Source: Hericium rajendrae (Eukaryota > Basidiomycota > Agaricomycetes > Russulales > Hericiaceae). Taken from it: DNA of 64,000 nucleotides. Each line of letters starts with the position of its first letter. The stretch's first letter is position 1. This document shows, piece after piece, positions 33,895-45,184 of this stretch. The translations under genes were made by a program, and so were the position numbers. The stretch covers positions 1,488,001 to 1,552,000 of the forward strand of contig CM065889.1 of NCBI GenBank assembly GCA_033439255.1. Reading direction: 5' to 3'. The notes beneath the pieces are model-generated. The model did not search any database. It was not told where the DNA came from and worked only from the letters and a program-made list of their open reading frames with translations.

Positions 33895-35085
33895 GAGATC
33901 CCCCGTAGCCACGCTCCACCAACTGCTGGGCCTTGGTGAGACCCAGCTAGAAGGTTTTGCGCAGCTACGGTGGGTGGGGGCAACGCGAATGAAGAAAAAC
34001 CTACCAGCTTGGGGCTGTTGTTTGCTGGCGCCGCGACACGGTCTCACCGCTGGAGTGCACCACAGGTGTGCCTGCGCTGTGGAGCTGAGGCCCATGCTGG
34101 GCTGCGCGCATGGGCTGCGGTCGCTGTTCGTTGTGATAGGGAGGTGCGTGGGTGCACATTGAGGTTTGTGTCGAAGGGGGTAGTGGGTTTCCACCGGTAG
34201 ATGGGAGATGACGGGGATGGGGACGGAGACCGTGCCACGTCGCACCCACTCGATGACAAAACATAGTCAGTAAGAGAATGGTGCTACGCACCTGCTATAC
34301 TGGGGTCATCGTCTCCCACTTCCCTGACTCCCCGCGCGTTGCTCTCCTGTTGGTGTTGACAGGTGCTGATGCGATGGCACGCGGTGCCAAGGCGACGTGA
34401 TGGTGGGCGTGATGTGGCGGTCCCGCAGCTGTCGTGGAGGTCGCGCCGGCTATGGGAGGCACGCCAATGCGCTCTTGAGACCGGGTGGGTGCTGTCAACG
34501 AAGTGAAGTCCTTGCTGAGAGGGGGAGGTGGGGAGAGCAAGGAGAGGGAGGGTCTGTAGCCGAGGGAAGAAAACCACGCATGGACGTGGCACAAGTATAC
34601 AAAAATAGTTAGCCTCGGTCGAAAACGGAAGGAGTATGGGAGGCGACCCCCGTAGCCACATTCAGCCAGCTGCTGGGCCTTGGCGAGACCCAACTGGAAG
34701 GCATTGTGCAGCTGCGGGGGAGTGGGACGACGCGAAGACAGGAATACTCACCGGCTCTGATGTGCTGGCGCGCAGCGTCGACATGCCAGAGCTGCTGAGC
34801 TGGCGGGCGTGCTGGCCCATGTGTACACCAGCTTTGCGACGTGCTGTGCTAACATTATGTGTGGGTGTGTGGGGGTGCTGGTGTCGGATGGGGTATTGTG
34901 CTGATGTGAGCAGGTGGGAGATGGGGGAGATGCGGACAGGTCGTGCAGCATCCTGTGACAAGAGGCTACAGTCAGTAAGAGAAATAGTGCCACGCACCTG
35001 CGATACCGCCGCAATCCCCTACCACTCCCCTCCCCTCCTGCATCTGCTCCGCTGTTGGTGTTGACACGGTGCTGATGCGCTGGCA
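33895..35085 (-). repeat. Direct duplication of an intron-bearing segment inside the hAT-like element
   Basis: 33895-34385 and 34645-35085 are diverged direct copies (shared GCTGGGCCTTGG, GAGACCCA, CTGTTGGTGTTGACA). On the minus strand each has an intron-like unit at the same place: 34997-34953 (45 nt, CAG|GTGCGTGG...TTACTGAC...CACAG) and 34291-34249 (43 nt). This suggests a captured gene fragment that was then duplicated. Product not recognised. Confidence 0.5.
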
Positions 35086-35404
35086 CGGTGCTGATGTGCT
35101 GGCACGCAGCACGACGGGGCGATGAGCTCATGGGCCAGACGTCGCGGCCCCGTGATGTTTGTCGTAAGTCGCATGGGTGGTGTGAAGAGGCTGTTGAGGC
35201 CGGTGGTGATGTGGATGAGACGCGGGGGTCGTCGAGGGGATGCGGGGATAGTCGAGGGGACGAGGCGGCCGCAGAGTGGGAAAAGGGAGCGTAATAGAGG
35301 GAGAAGGGAGCGTAACGAAGGGAGAAGGGAGCATGGAGGGAGAAGGGAGCATGGAGGGAGAAGGGAGCATGGAGGAAGGAAGGAGGCAGGACGGAGGAAG
35401 GAGG

Positions 35405-35474
35405 CGATGTTCGATGAGACGTGGCACCGTTCGGCAAATGCCGAATTTGGTGCGACACCTACGTTCGAACATCG
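35405..35474. repeat. Hairpin-bearing segment in the hAT-like element
   Basis: CGATGTTCGA and TCGAACATCG flank a GC-rich stretch with GTTCGGCAAATGCCGAAT, which is itself partly palindromic. It may be the start of a further nested element; no matching right end was confirmed. Confidence 0.35.
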
Positions 35475-36599
35475 ATTCTGGCGTCCAGAAATTAGATTAA
35501 ATTCTGAGAATAATGGTACAGCATATTCTGCAAATAATACACATGTTGGCCGAGTTTCATGTAGATCGGTGGAGAATAGGTGTGAGTATGCGTGGAACTA
35601 TGGCAATTCGGCGCGCGCTTGTCCTTAGTGCTGGACGTGCGAGCTCGAACGCTCGGTCTCGGGCACGCCGGGCACGAAATTTGATGCTCATTTCCTTCAT
35701 GCGATGTCCTAAATACCGCTATCGCTCTCAGGATTTGTTTTTATGGATGATAATACATGCGCTCCGAAATTTCCGTATTTTTCAGAGCTCCACAACATAC
35801 AAATCTTCGTGATCTTCGCGCTTTTTGGTGTGCTCAGACGTAATTTCCGAGGTATTTGAGCCCTGAAGATCTTAAATAGCTATGGAAAAAATCAAAGCTT
35901 CGTATATATGTGTAAACATTTCGTATACATCGTTTCGCAGAGCTTGAACTGCAAAATTCGGCAAACTCAGGGCTCTAGTATTCGACAATCGAAGAAACCA
36001 GCTCAGTCTCACTGTATCTTGGTCATCCTGGCTCGAATTTCGCATAAAATTTCTCTTAATCTCGCAAGGGGACTGTGTAGTACATAATATATCTATACAA
36101 CTCGAAATTCGACGCTGAAAGTCCCCCCAAAAGTCGCGTAGCACTCCTCCTCCTCGAGCTTCGGGCAGCTCGGGCTTAGCCACCGGCCCCTCGGCATTGT
36201 CCGAATTTCCCTTTCGGGAATGTTCAGTTTCGCCACACATTGGGTGTCGCCTTTCCTCTCCACGTCCTTTCGCCCTCAACGTCTGCTGCACCCGCACCTC
36301 CTTTCTCTCGACCGCACATTTGCACCTCTACCCCGTTGCTCCCACCGTGCCTATCCACCCTGACAATTTTGGGCGTCGATGCCAGCACATCCCTGCACCA
36401 GCACACCCCTGCGCCAGCACACCCACATCCCTCACCTGCAAGTGCGCTAGCAGCAACACGAATCGTGCTCATAAAGCGCCAGTACCCACGCACGACCGCG
36501 CCTCTGCCAGCCCGCGCTCTCAAACGCGCGAGTATAACCACATACTCGAGCGCTTCCCGAGCGCTGCGCACCGTGCAGCAAGTTTGGCTGTGTCCGGGG

Positions 36600-37400
36600 G
36601 TCTGTGGGCAAGCTCGTGGCAATGGGCAATGGTGAGTACGTGGCAGGAAGCAGCAGGCGCATGAGCACGTAGGTGAGTGCATGGCGGCATGTGTGTGGGC
36701 GGGTAACAGCAGGCGGCGCGTAGGCGTAGCGTGCGGCGGCATGCATGTGTGCGAGCGCGCGGCAGCATGCAGCAGCGGGTGGGTGGCAGCAAGTGCGGCG
36801 AGCAGCACCGAGTACGCAGCGGCCAGCGCGCGGCGGCCGGTGAAGGTGAGCACGTGGCGGGATGCAGAGGGGAGCGGGCGGTGGCGCACAGTGGAGAACG
36901 CGCGGCAGCGTGCGAGGACAGGCGTATGGCGGGGGGGGGGGCAGTGAGTACGTGGTGGGGCAGAGAGTGACAGCATGGCTGAGTGTGACGGCGGGCGCGT
37001 GGCACAGCGGCGAGCGCGCGGCGTGGCGGAGACCAGCGGCGGGCGCGTCGTGGTGAAGAGTGGCGGTGGCGCGATGGGCACGGCAATCGCGCGTCACGGC
37101 AGAGAGTGGCGGCGAGCACGTGTCGCGGTGGAGAGCAGCGGCCGGTGCGTCGCGGTGGAGAGCAGCGGCGGGCGCATGCCACGGCGGCAGATGCATCGCG
37201 GTGGCGGTCGCGTGGCATGGCGGAGAGCGGCGGTGGTCGCATGACACGTTAAAGAGCGGCGGCGGCGGGCGTGCGGCATGGCGGAGAGCAACAGCGTGGT
37301 GGAGCACGACGGGCGGGTGCGTGGCACGGTGGGGAGCAGTGAAGCAGGTGCGTGGTGCAGCAAGGGGTGACGGCGGGCGCGTTGCAGGAGCGCGACGGGC
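36600..37400. repeat. CpG-rich minisatellite in the hAT-like element
   Basis: Imperfect repeats of roughly 30 bp (GGCGGAGAGCGGCG / GGCGGGCGCGTGGCA). It is open in several frames on both strands purely through composition. Confidence 0.6.
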
Positions 37401-37590
37401 TGATCAGGCGATTAGATTGTGAGCAAAGTTAATCTGTAGATATATCTTTCGTTCAGTGTACATTTAGCTAAATGCACATTTAGCTAAATTTGTGGTAAGT
37501 TATCAATGGTAGGTTGTCGATGATTTTTCATTGTGGCAGGTGGCAGGTACCATGTATTTAGTTATATGGCTACCCTTAGTGGTGCATCCG

Positions 37591-37990
37591 GATCACGATA
37601 CGGGCAGCCGCGGACGACACACAGCCCACGGACGACACACAGCCCATGAATGACACGGGCATCGATGACACGAGCAGCCCGCGGACGGCACAGGCAGCCT
37701 GTCGACGATGCGGGCAGCCCGCAGACGACGTGGGCAGCCTGTCCGCAACCCCGGGAGCCCGCGGATGACGTGCGACAGCACGGGCAGCCCGTTGACGCCG
37801 CGGCCAGCCCACGGACAGCATGAGCAGCCCGTCGACAACAGGGGCAGCCCGTCGACGACACGGGCAGCCCATCGACGACATGGGCAGCCCGTCGATGGCG
37901 CGGGGAGCGCCTGACGCATTGCGCACGAACCCGCGGCAGCCCAGTGCCTCGCGCACAGGCCCGCGATCCCCGACGCTTTGTGCACGTCCC
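37591..37990. repeat. GC-rich minisatellite (inverse of 1-400)
   Basis: Same 18-24 bp array as at the window start (GGCAGCCCGTCGACGAC), inverted. It is part of copy A2. Confidence 0.8.
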
Positions 37991-38413
37991 TGTCAAGACT
38001 CGGTCGTAGACAGCAGAGAACCACCCAAGTCACCAGCGATGATGGGAGCGAGAGAGCAGAGAGTGACTAGCAGCGCAGTGACCTGTATTGGAGGTACAGT
38101 ACGGTACAGACGAAATGGACAATCTAGGGAAATAGGCGAGCGACAGGGAGCCTATAAGTACTGGGACGACAATGGGAAAAGAACAATGAACACCATAACA
38201 GGTCGAACAATAGAGTGAGAACAATGGTGGCCAAAAGGAGAACAATGGGAGGGAGAACAATAGGATGTCCCAAAGGGGAGCAAGGGCATGGGTGAAGGAT
38301 AGCCCCAGGTCATGTGAGGAAGTGAACATGTGATGGGGCTGCTGGAGCGCATGACCGTCGCGATGCCTTGATGGCAGAGAAGAAGGCGGAGAGAAATGGA
38401 GCGATCCATGACA
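37991..38413 (-). repeat. 3' LTR of the second Gypsy fossil
   Basis: TGTCA...TGACA bounded, 423 bp, paired with 44553-44975. Confidence 0.9.
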
Positions 38414-41400
38414 TCACCCCCTCTCTAAGACGCACTTTCGCCTGGAGTGCGTGATGAGCATGGACAGGGTCAAGGTAGATGAGTCCACGAAGATTGGGAG
38501 CCTTGAGTGCATGCGGATGGCGGGTGTAGAAGTCGGTGATTGCACCATGGGCATTGGAAAGGGAGGTACGTGAAAGCCACTGATTTTCTGAATCGGGGTA
38601 GCCTGCCCATTTGACGAGATATTCAATGCCGCGTTTGTTCCGGATGAGACGAGCATCGAGGACAGACTCAACTTCATATTCTTCCTCACCCTCCACAAGG
38701 TCAGGTGGTGGTGCAGGGAAGTTGGGCCCATGAGCATCGGTTTCCTTGTAAGGGAACAACAGGGATGTGTGGAACACTGGGTGGATACGCCAGGTGGGCG
38801 GCAGCTTCAGTCGATAAGAGACTGGGCCCAGGACGTCAGTGATTTCGAAAGGTCCCAGGCGTCGATCAGCAAGCTTAGCTTTGGGTCGTGTGGTTTTGAT
38901 GTTCTTGCCATCGAGCCAGACCTTGTCGCCAACCTGGAAGTGGATGGTGTCGTGCATATGGTCCTGGTTGTTGCGCTTCATGAGATCAGCAGCTGTTTGA
39001 AGGCTGGCCTGGACCTCAGTGCGAAGCTGTTCGAGATGACGGAAACGGTCCTCGACAGCGGGTGTAGATGACGTGGGGTTGACAGTGGGGATGGCAGTGG
39101 GAATATAGCCAAGGAGCATTTCAAATGGAGCTCGGTTAGTGGCGCTGTGGATACGGTGGTTGTGCGAGAACTCAGCGTAAGGGAGCCATTGGACCCAATC
39201 ATCCTGGCGGTAGTTGCAGAAGGTACGAAGGAACTGCTCGAGTTCTTGATTGACGCGTTCTGACTCGCCGTCGGTCTGTGGATGATAGGCGGTGCTGAGG
39301 GAGGACTTGATACCAAGTTTGTCAAAGATGCCACGCATGACTTTGCCTGCATATTGTGGGCCACGATCAGAGATGAGGCGTTCCCAGAGGCCATAGTTCC
39401 GATAAATCCTGTCAAAAAGGATGTCGACTGTGCCATCACTGGTAATGGTCTCTTTACAAGGAGTGAAGGAGACGTGCTTTGTAAAACGGTCGACGACCAC
39501 ATTGATGGAGTCATAGCCCTGGCATTCTGGGAGTTTGACGATGAAGTCCGAGGTAATGTCTTGGAAGGGACAGGTAGGGATGGCGTTGGGAATTGTTTCA
39601 ACATGAGGGCGGTGATTTTGAACCTTGGTGGCCTGGCAGGTAGCACAGCCATCAACATAATCACGAACAAAGACAGACATACCGGGCCACCAGTAGTTGC
39701 GACTGAGGAGCTCATAGGTCTTGTAGTGTCCTGGGTGACCAGCCATGGGGGTGTCATGATGCAGCTTGACGATGTCCCGACGAAGGTCCTTGTCAGCAGG
39801 GATGTAGACTTTGCCACGAAAGAGGATGAGGCCATCCTCGTAGTTCCATTCTTGGAGGTTCTTGACGAGGGAGCGAGGACCATTGTTCAGGATCACATCA
39901 AGGGCTTGAACAACCTCAATGTCCTTGGTCTTGGCATTGCGAATGCGTTGGCGAAGATCAGCATTGCCAATGGACTTGACAGCAGCTGGACGTGTAGCAC
40001 GGATCTGGAAGTACTTGGGGTCGAGGAGGACACGATCTGAGTTGTCGTCGTCCACCCCCTCTCTATGGTCAGGTCGTCTCGACATGGCATCTGGCCGGTG
40101 ATGAATACCGGGTTTGTGGATCAGGGTGAAGTCGAAACGAGTGAGGAAGAGAGCCCAGCGAGCTTGACGACGACTCAGCTTTTGGGCAGACTTGAAGTAT
40201 TCCAGGTTCTTATGGTCGGTCCAGATCTCCACAGTATGGGGAGAACCTTCCAGGTAGTGGCGCCAGGCTTCGAGGGCACGGATGATGGCCAGGAGTTCCT
40301 TGTCATAGATGTCGTAGTTGCGTTCGGGGGCGGTGAAGGCCTTGGAGATGTAAGCAACAGGGTGCCATTGCTCGTCCTCCCCGCGCTGGGATAGGATACC
40401 TCCTGTGGCATAGTCTGAGGCATCGACCTCAACCAGGTAGGGTTTGGACGGGTCAGGCATGATAAGGACTGGGGACGAGGTGAATGCAGCTTTAAGAGCC
40501 TCAAAGGCATGTTGACATTCAGCAGACCAGGCCCAAGGATGGTCTTTCTTGGTAAGGTCAAACATGGGACGAGCGACTTTGGAGAAGTCCTGGATAAAGC
40601 GTCGATAGAAGTTGCCAAAGCCAACAAAGGACTGGACGTCCTTGACGTTACAAGGGGCAGGCCATTCAGCAATGCCTGCAACCTTGACGGGGTCCATGGC
40701 GAGCGTGTTATGGGAGACGATGAGACCGAGGAACTCAACTGAGGGCTGCTCGAATGAGCACTTCTCTGGTTTGAGGAAGAGGTCATTGTCCTGGAGGCGT
40801 TGGAGGACCTTGCGCACAAGGTCGCGATGTTCTTCGAGGGTTTCGGTGAAAATGAGGATATCGTCCATGTAGATGATGACTTTGCCCGTATCGATGAGAT
40901 CCTTGAAAAGTTCATTCATCATTCCTTGGAACGTGGCAGGGGAGTTGGTAAGACCAAAAAACATCACCAGGGGTTCAAAGAGACCGCGGTTGGTTTTGAA
41001 GGCGGCTTTCCATTCGTCGCCCTCCTTGATGTGAACGTTGTTGTAGCCCCAATGAACGTCCATCTTGGAGAAGACTTTGGCACCCTTGAGCTTGTCCACG
41101 AGTTCAGAGATGAGGGGCAGGGGATATTCATTCTTGATGGTGCCTTTGTTGAGGGTACGATAGTCCTGGACGGGGCGTAGTTTTCCATCTTTTTTCTTGA
41201 TAAAGAAGAAGGGACTCGCCATAGGGGATTTGGAAGGACGGATGTAGCCTTTCTTGACCTGGTCATCAAGGAATAAATCGAGGTCCTCCTGCTCAGTAGG
41301 AGCCATGGGATAGACCTTGCATGAACGGGGTTCAAAACCATCTTTCAGGTCAATGGCGTGATCCCAAGGGCGACGTTCGGGGAGGCGATGGGAGGATTCC

Positions 41401-44400
41401 TCGTCAAAGACAGGTTGGAAATCCTGATACTGAGGGGGAACCATCTCAGCAAAGGACTTCTCTGCAACACGAGTGGCCACACGCTCCGCCAGTTTCTGAG
41501 CATTGGTGAAAGAGCGACGGATACGGATGGTGTGTTGATAGTCAGGGTCGTCGTCTGGTGGGGGTGGTGTGTCCCAGTCAGGGAGAACACCAGCTAGACG
41601 AAGGCCCTCTTCAACTCAGTCATCATCGACATTAGGTCGGGGGTCATCGTCCTCGGTGAATAGACGTGCAGGGACTTTGGACAGGTGGATGCGGCGAAGG
41701 CGAACACCTTGGACTCAGCGAGCGGGGATCACGTATTTGGGAAGTGGAGCAGCGACAAATGGTGGGGGCTGTGGGAGCAATGGAGGGGGGCAAGGTGGGG
41801 GGGAGCAGTACTGCAGCAGCGCTGAGGACTGGTGGACGAGGGGCTGAGTGGCGGCGTTCAGTGCGAGTGGACAGGTTCTTGACCGGGGGTTTATTCAGAG
41901 TGCAAGAGGGAGGGCAGCGAGTCATGTCGACACGACGAGAGACCCAATCAATTTCAGGGTTGTGTTCCTGTAACCAATCGGTCCCAAGGATAATGTCATA
42001 GTCACCAATGTCAACGAGATAGAACTCAGCTGTCTCCTCATGGAAGGACGTCGAGTCCTTGGCGTAAATGCGGATGTTCTGGTTGACTGAATAGTGGACC
42101 CAGCCCATGATGTTTTCAGAGTTGTCCACATTGCGAACGGGAAAGGGTTTAGGGAGTTTCTTGAGGGGGAACTGGTGTTTCTTGGCAAACTCGGGGTGCA
42201 TAATGATGCCTTCTGCACCACTATCGAGAAGTGCCTCAGCGTCGATTTGTTTCTTGATCAGGGCAGTGATAATCTTGGCCTGGAGCGTAATGGACGGTGT
42301 CTGACGGTTGGGTGTGATAGCGGACATGCGCAAAGACGATGGATACGATTGCTCACAGGGGTCAGATAGTACAGAGAAGCGATTCGACGGATCAAAGAAA
42401 TGTTTCTTGCCACCCACGGACGACGTGACCGGGGGGTGCTTTAAAAACCCTCAACCATATCCTTTAATGCAGCCTTTGCCTCTTCCCTCTCTTCCTCGCT
42501 CAAGTCCTTCAACTGCGACGATAAGTCGGCGATGGACCTGTTGATGGCGGGGACAGCGAGGGCGGCGGCTGCATCTTCTGGAGCTACTCCCGGGGCAGAG
42601 CCAGTTTCTAGCGCTCGGACACGAGGGGTTGGGGCACGGGGGTTGGAGTCGGCATTGAGGGGGCAGTCGCGGAAGCCATGGCCCTTCTGGCGGCAGCGGA
42701 AGCAACCGCCCTCACGCCTGAGGCACTCACGGTCAGGCTCCGAGAGTTTGGACAGTGGGGCACCTGTAGCAGCAACTGTGCGGGATCGGCCAGTAGATGT
42801 GGACTGAGGGGAGCGAGTGCTCACCGGGGTGCGCCCAGTTGTAGGGCGGGGACTCTGGAACCGGGTGCGCATGAGGTAGGCAGCATTCCTGTCACGGGCC
42901 CTCGCCTTCCACTCAGCCAGGGTGGTGGGCGTGGGGTAGCTGCGCTGGCAATCATCGCGCAGGGTGCTGTTGAGGCCATGCAGGAACCAGTCGATCAGGG
43001 CCACGTCATTGTAGCCAGTGCGAGGGGCGAAGGACTCAAACTCGGTGATGTAGTTGACTACCGGGCGCGTACCCATCTGGAGGGTCTGGATAGCATGGGA
43101 GGCATCCTTGGAGTCGTCAAGGGGAGAGAAGTCCAAGTTGAAGCGAGTTCGAAGGGCGGTGAGCGAGATCATCATCCTCAAGGATCTCCTCGACGCGCTG
43201 GGTGGCCCACTGGCCGGCGATAGGGCCCTGGCAGAGGTCGAGGAAGAGGGAGATCTGGGCGGTATCATCTTTATACCGGGTAGAGTTGGCGCGAAGGAAT
43301 AAGCGAATACGCAGCTGGAATTCCTTGGACTTGGAACGATCTCCCTCAAAGGGAGCAGGTTTGACGCCGATCTCAGGGTTGGACATGTCGATGGATGGCT
43401 GAACAGGGGGGGCTGTGGTAATGGGGTAGGCGTCGAAACAGGTGGTGGTGGTGGGGCCCGAAGGGTATCGAGGCGGGTAGCTTGTTGCTGAGCGAGATTC
43501 TCTATAACTGCTTGAGAGAGTGCGAGTTCTGCAGTGGTTAAGAAGAGGGTACTGGCCTGCCAAAACCACAGGTCACTTTCTTCTACGAGGCTGGGTCTCC
43601 AACTGACTACAAGCCGATTGGTGTCGGAGCGGTATGCGTAGTAGTTGTTGGTTACCGGGTTGAAGGTAATACCTGGGGGAACAACAAGTGGGGTGGTGCG
43701 AGCAGGGGGAGAATCTGCACTAGGAAGGGCGACGGTGGGAAGCGGCGGGGTAGCAGGGTGTTGGCGACGGTGTTCTGTAGCTGCGACGTCGAAGTCGTTA
43801 AGCTCGAGGTCTGCCTGGTCGTCACGATCGGCGAAGTACCACTGTGCAGGACCGTCCTCGTCCTCGTCCGGAGTGACGAAGTCTATTCGAACGATGCCAG
43901 AAAGGGTGTAGATGAAGTATTCGTCGAGCGAGGTGAAGACACCGAGTGGGTATGGTTCTGTGGTCTGGAAACGGGGGTCGGTGGGATCAATGGTGAGGTC
44001 TAGAAGAAGTCAGCCGCAACTGGGCGACGACCAAGAGCACGAGGGTACAGGGGGTCCGAGTACGGGTTTCTGAGGAATCGGTGGCCGAGGCGTTCTCTGG
44101 CCCACACAGGCTCAGGTGAGGGTTCGGGGGTGAAGAGACCTAGTGTGCAAAAGGGGAACGAGGTCGATGGTAGGATACTTGCAGGGGATCCTCGGTTGGG
44201 TTGGCGACAGTGGTAAGCGATATCCGAGGCACCCAACGTGAATTCTTGCAAGTCGACGTCAAAGGAAACTCGAATTCGAACGTATAAGACAATGGAGATA
44301 GCACCTGCACGTGGTTTCCACGACCTCAATCGAAACCAAACTCCTTCGGCTTCCCAACGCTTCACAGCACAATAGCGGAGGAGGGGGATGAGTGCACTAC

Positions 44401-44552
44401 CCTCGATGGTGTTGGCGATGGGAAAGGGGAGATGAGGTTGATGGAATGGATGTCGGGATTCAGTGAAGATGTCGGCGGTGAAGGGTTCAAAGAAGAAAGG
44501 TATGATGGGCGATAGTAGGGAGGTGAGGCGGGTGTATGAGAGATTGTCCAGG

Positions 44553-44975
44553 TGTCAAGACTCGGTCGTAGACAGCAGAGAACCACCCAAGTCACCAGCG
44601 ATGATGGGAGCGAGAGAGCAGAGAGCGACTAGCAGCACAGTGACCTGTATTGGAGGTACAGTACGGTACAGACGAAATGGACAATCTAGGGAAATAGGCG
44701 AGCGACAGGGAGCCTATAAGTACTGGGACGACAATGGGAAAAGAACAATGGACATCATAACGGGTCGAACAATAGAGTGAGAACAATGGTGGCCAAAAGG
44801 AGAACAATGGGAGGGAGAACAATAGGATGTCCCAAAGGGGAACAAGGGCATGGGTGAAGGATAGCCCCAGGTCATGTGAGGAAGTGAACATGTGATGGGG
44901 CTGCTGGAGCACATGACCGACGCGATGCCTTGATGGCAGAGAAGAAGGCGGAGAGAAATGGAGTGATCCGTGACA
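44553..44975 (-). repeat. 5' LTR of the second Gypsy fossil
   Basis: Same length as the 3' LTR. Most of the differences between the two are transitions at CpG sites. Confidence 0.9.
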
Positions 44976-45184
44976 TCGGCTAACTGGTCAACCAATCAGG
45001 TTGTCTCATTATCTCATAGATCTCACTTACATTTGTCTCTGACATTTGTCTCGAGACAACAGTGTCTACTTATAGTAGAGATATAGACTATATAGTGCTA
45101 TATTGTAAGGTGAGACACATATATAGACCATATACCTTATGTACTTCTAAGTGGTAGCTATACAGATTTAAGTTTTCTCTGATG

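Larger units (their letters stand above)
33114..37584. mobile_element. hAT-like non-autonomous DNA transposon, 4.47 kb
   Basis: Inserted into copy A2. The target sequence CATCCGG flanks both sides (33107-33113 and 37585-37591), a 7-bp match that reads as a degenerate 8-bp hAT-type duplication. Ends CAGGCGTAAGTGTAGCC and CACCACTAAGGGTAGCC (inverse of the right end) begin long, diverged inverted repeats of about 120 bp, with TTTAGCTAAATG motifs inside. No transposase was recognised. The cargo includes a duplicated intron-bearing segment and GC-rich repeats. Confidence 0.7.
37991..44975 (-). mobile_element. Ty3/Gypsy chromovirus fossil, nearly whole
   Basis: An LTR retrotransposon on the minus strand. 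LTRs of 423 bp lie at 44553-44975 (5') and 37991-38413 (3'); they differ at about 10 positions (2.4%). Parts from right to left: gag region about 44360-42440, with a CCHC zinc knuckle near 42690; protease about 42420-41640 (LDSGAEG near 42220); then a long pol with reverse transcriptase (YMDD near 40870), RNase H, integrase with zinc-binding and catalytic domains, and a chromodomain near 38560-38680, to about 38310. A purine tract precedes the 3' LTR. It looks largely whole, with only a few breaks. The LTR divergence suggests a moderately recent insertion. No 5-bp target duplication was found. Confidence 0.9.
31972..45184 (+). mobile_element. Composite Plavaka-like element (copy A2) with two nested insertions
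   Basis: 31972-33113 and 37585-37990 are collinear with the inverse of copy A1 and form one element, split by a hAT-like element (33114-37584). A Ty3/Gypsy element (37991-44975) follows. 44976-45184 has TATAG-type repeats and ends CTCTGATG, probably the right terminus. The left terminus is missing and replaced by SINE and satellite DNA. It keeps a CpG-rich promoter and minisatellite, so it is a relatively young copy. Confidence 0.55.

Noticed and set aside
36224-37422. Long Ala/Arg/Cys-rich open frames
   Set aside because: They lie in a CpG-rich minisatellite of the hAT-like element and are open on both strands at once.
44976-44980. 5-bp target duplication for the second Gypsy element
   Set aside because: The flanks GTCCC and TCGGC do not match, so none is claimed.
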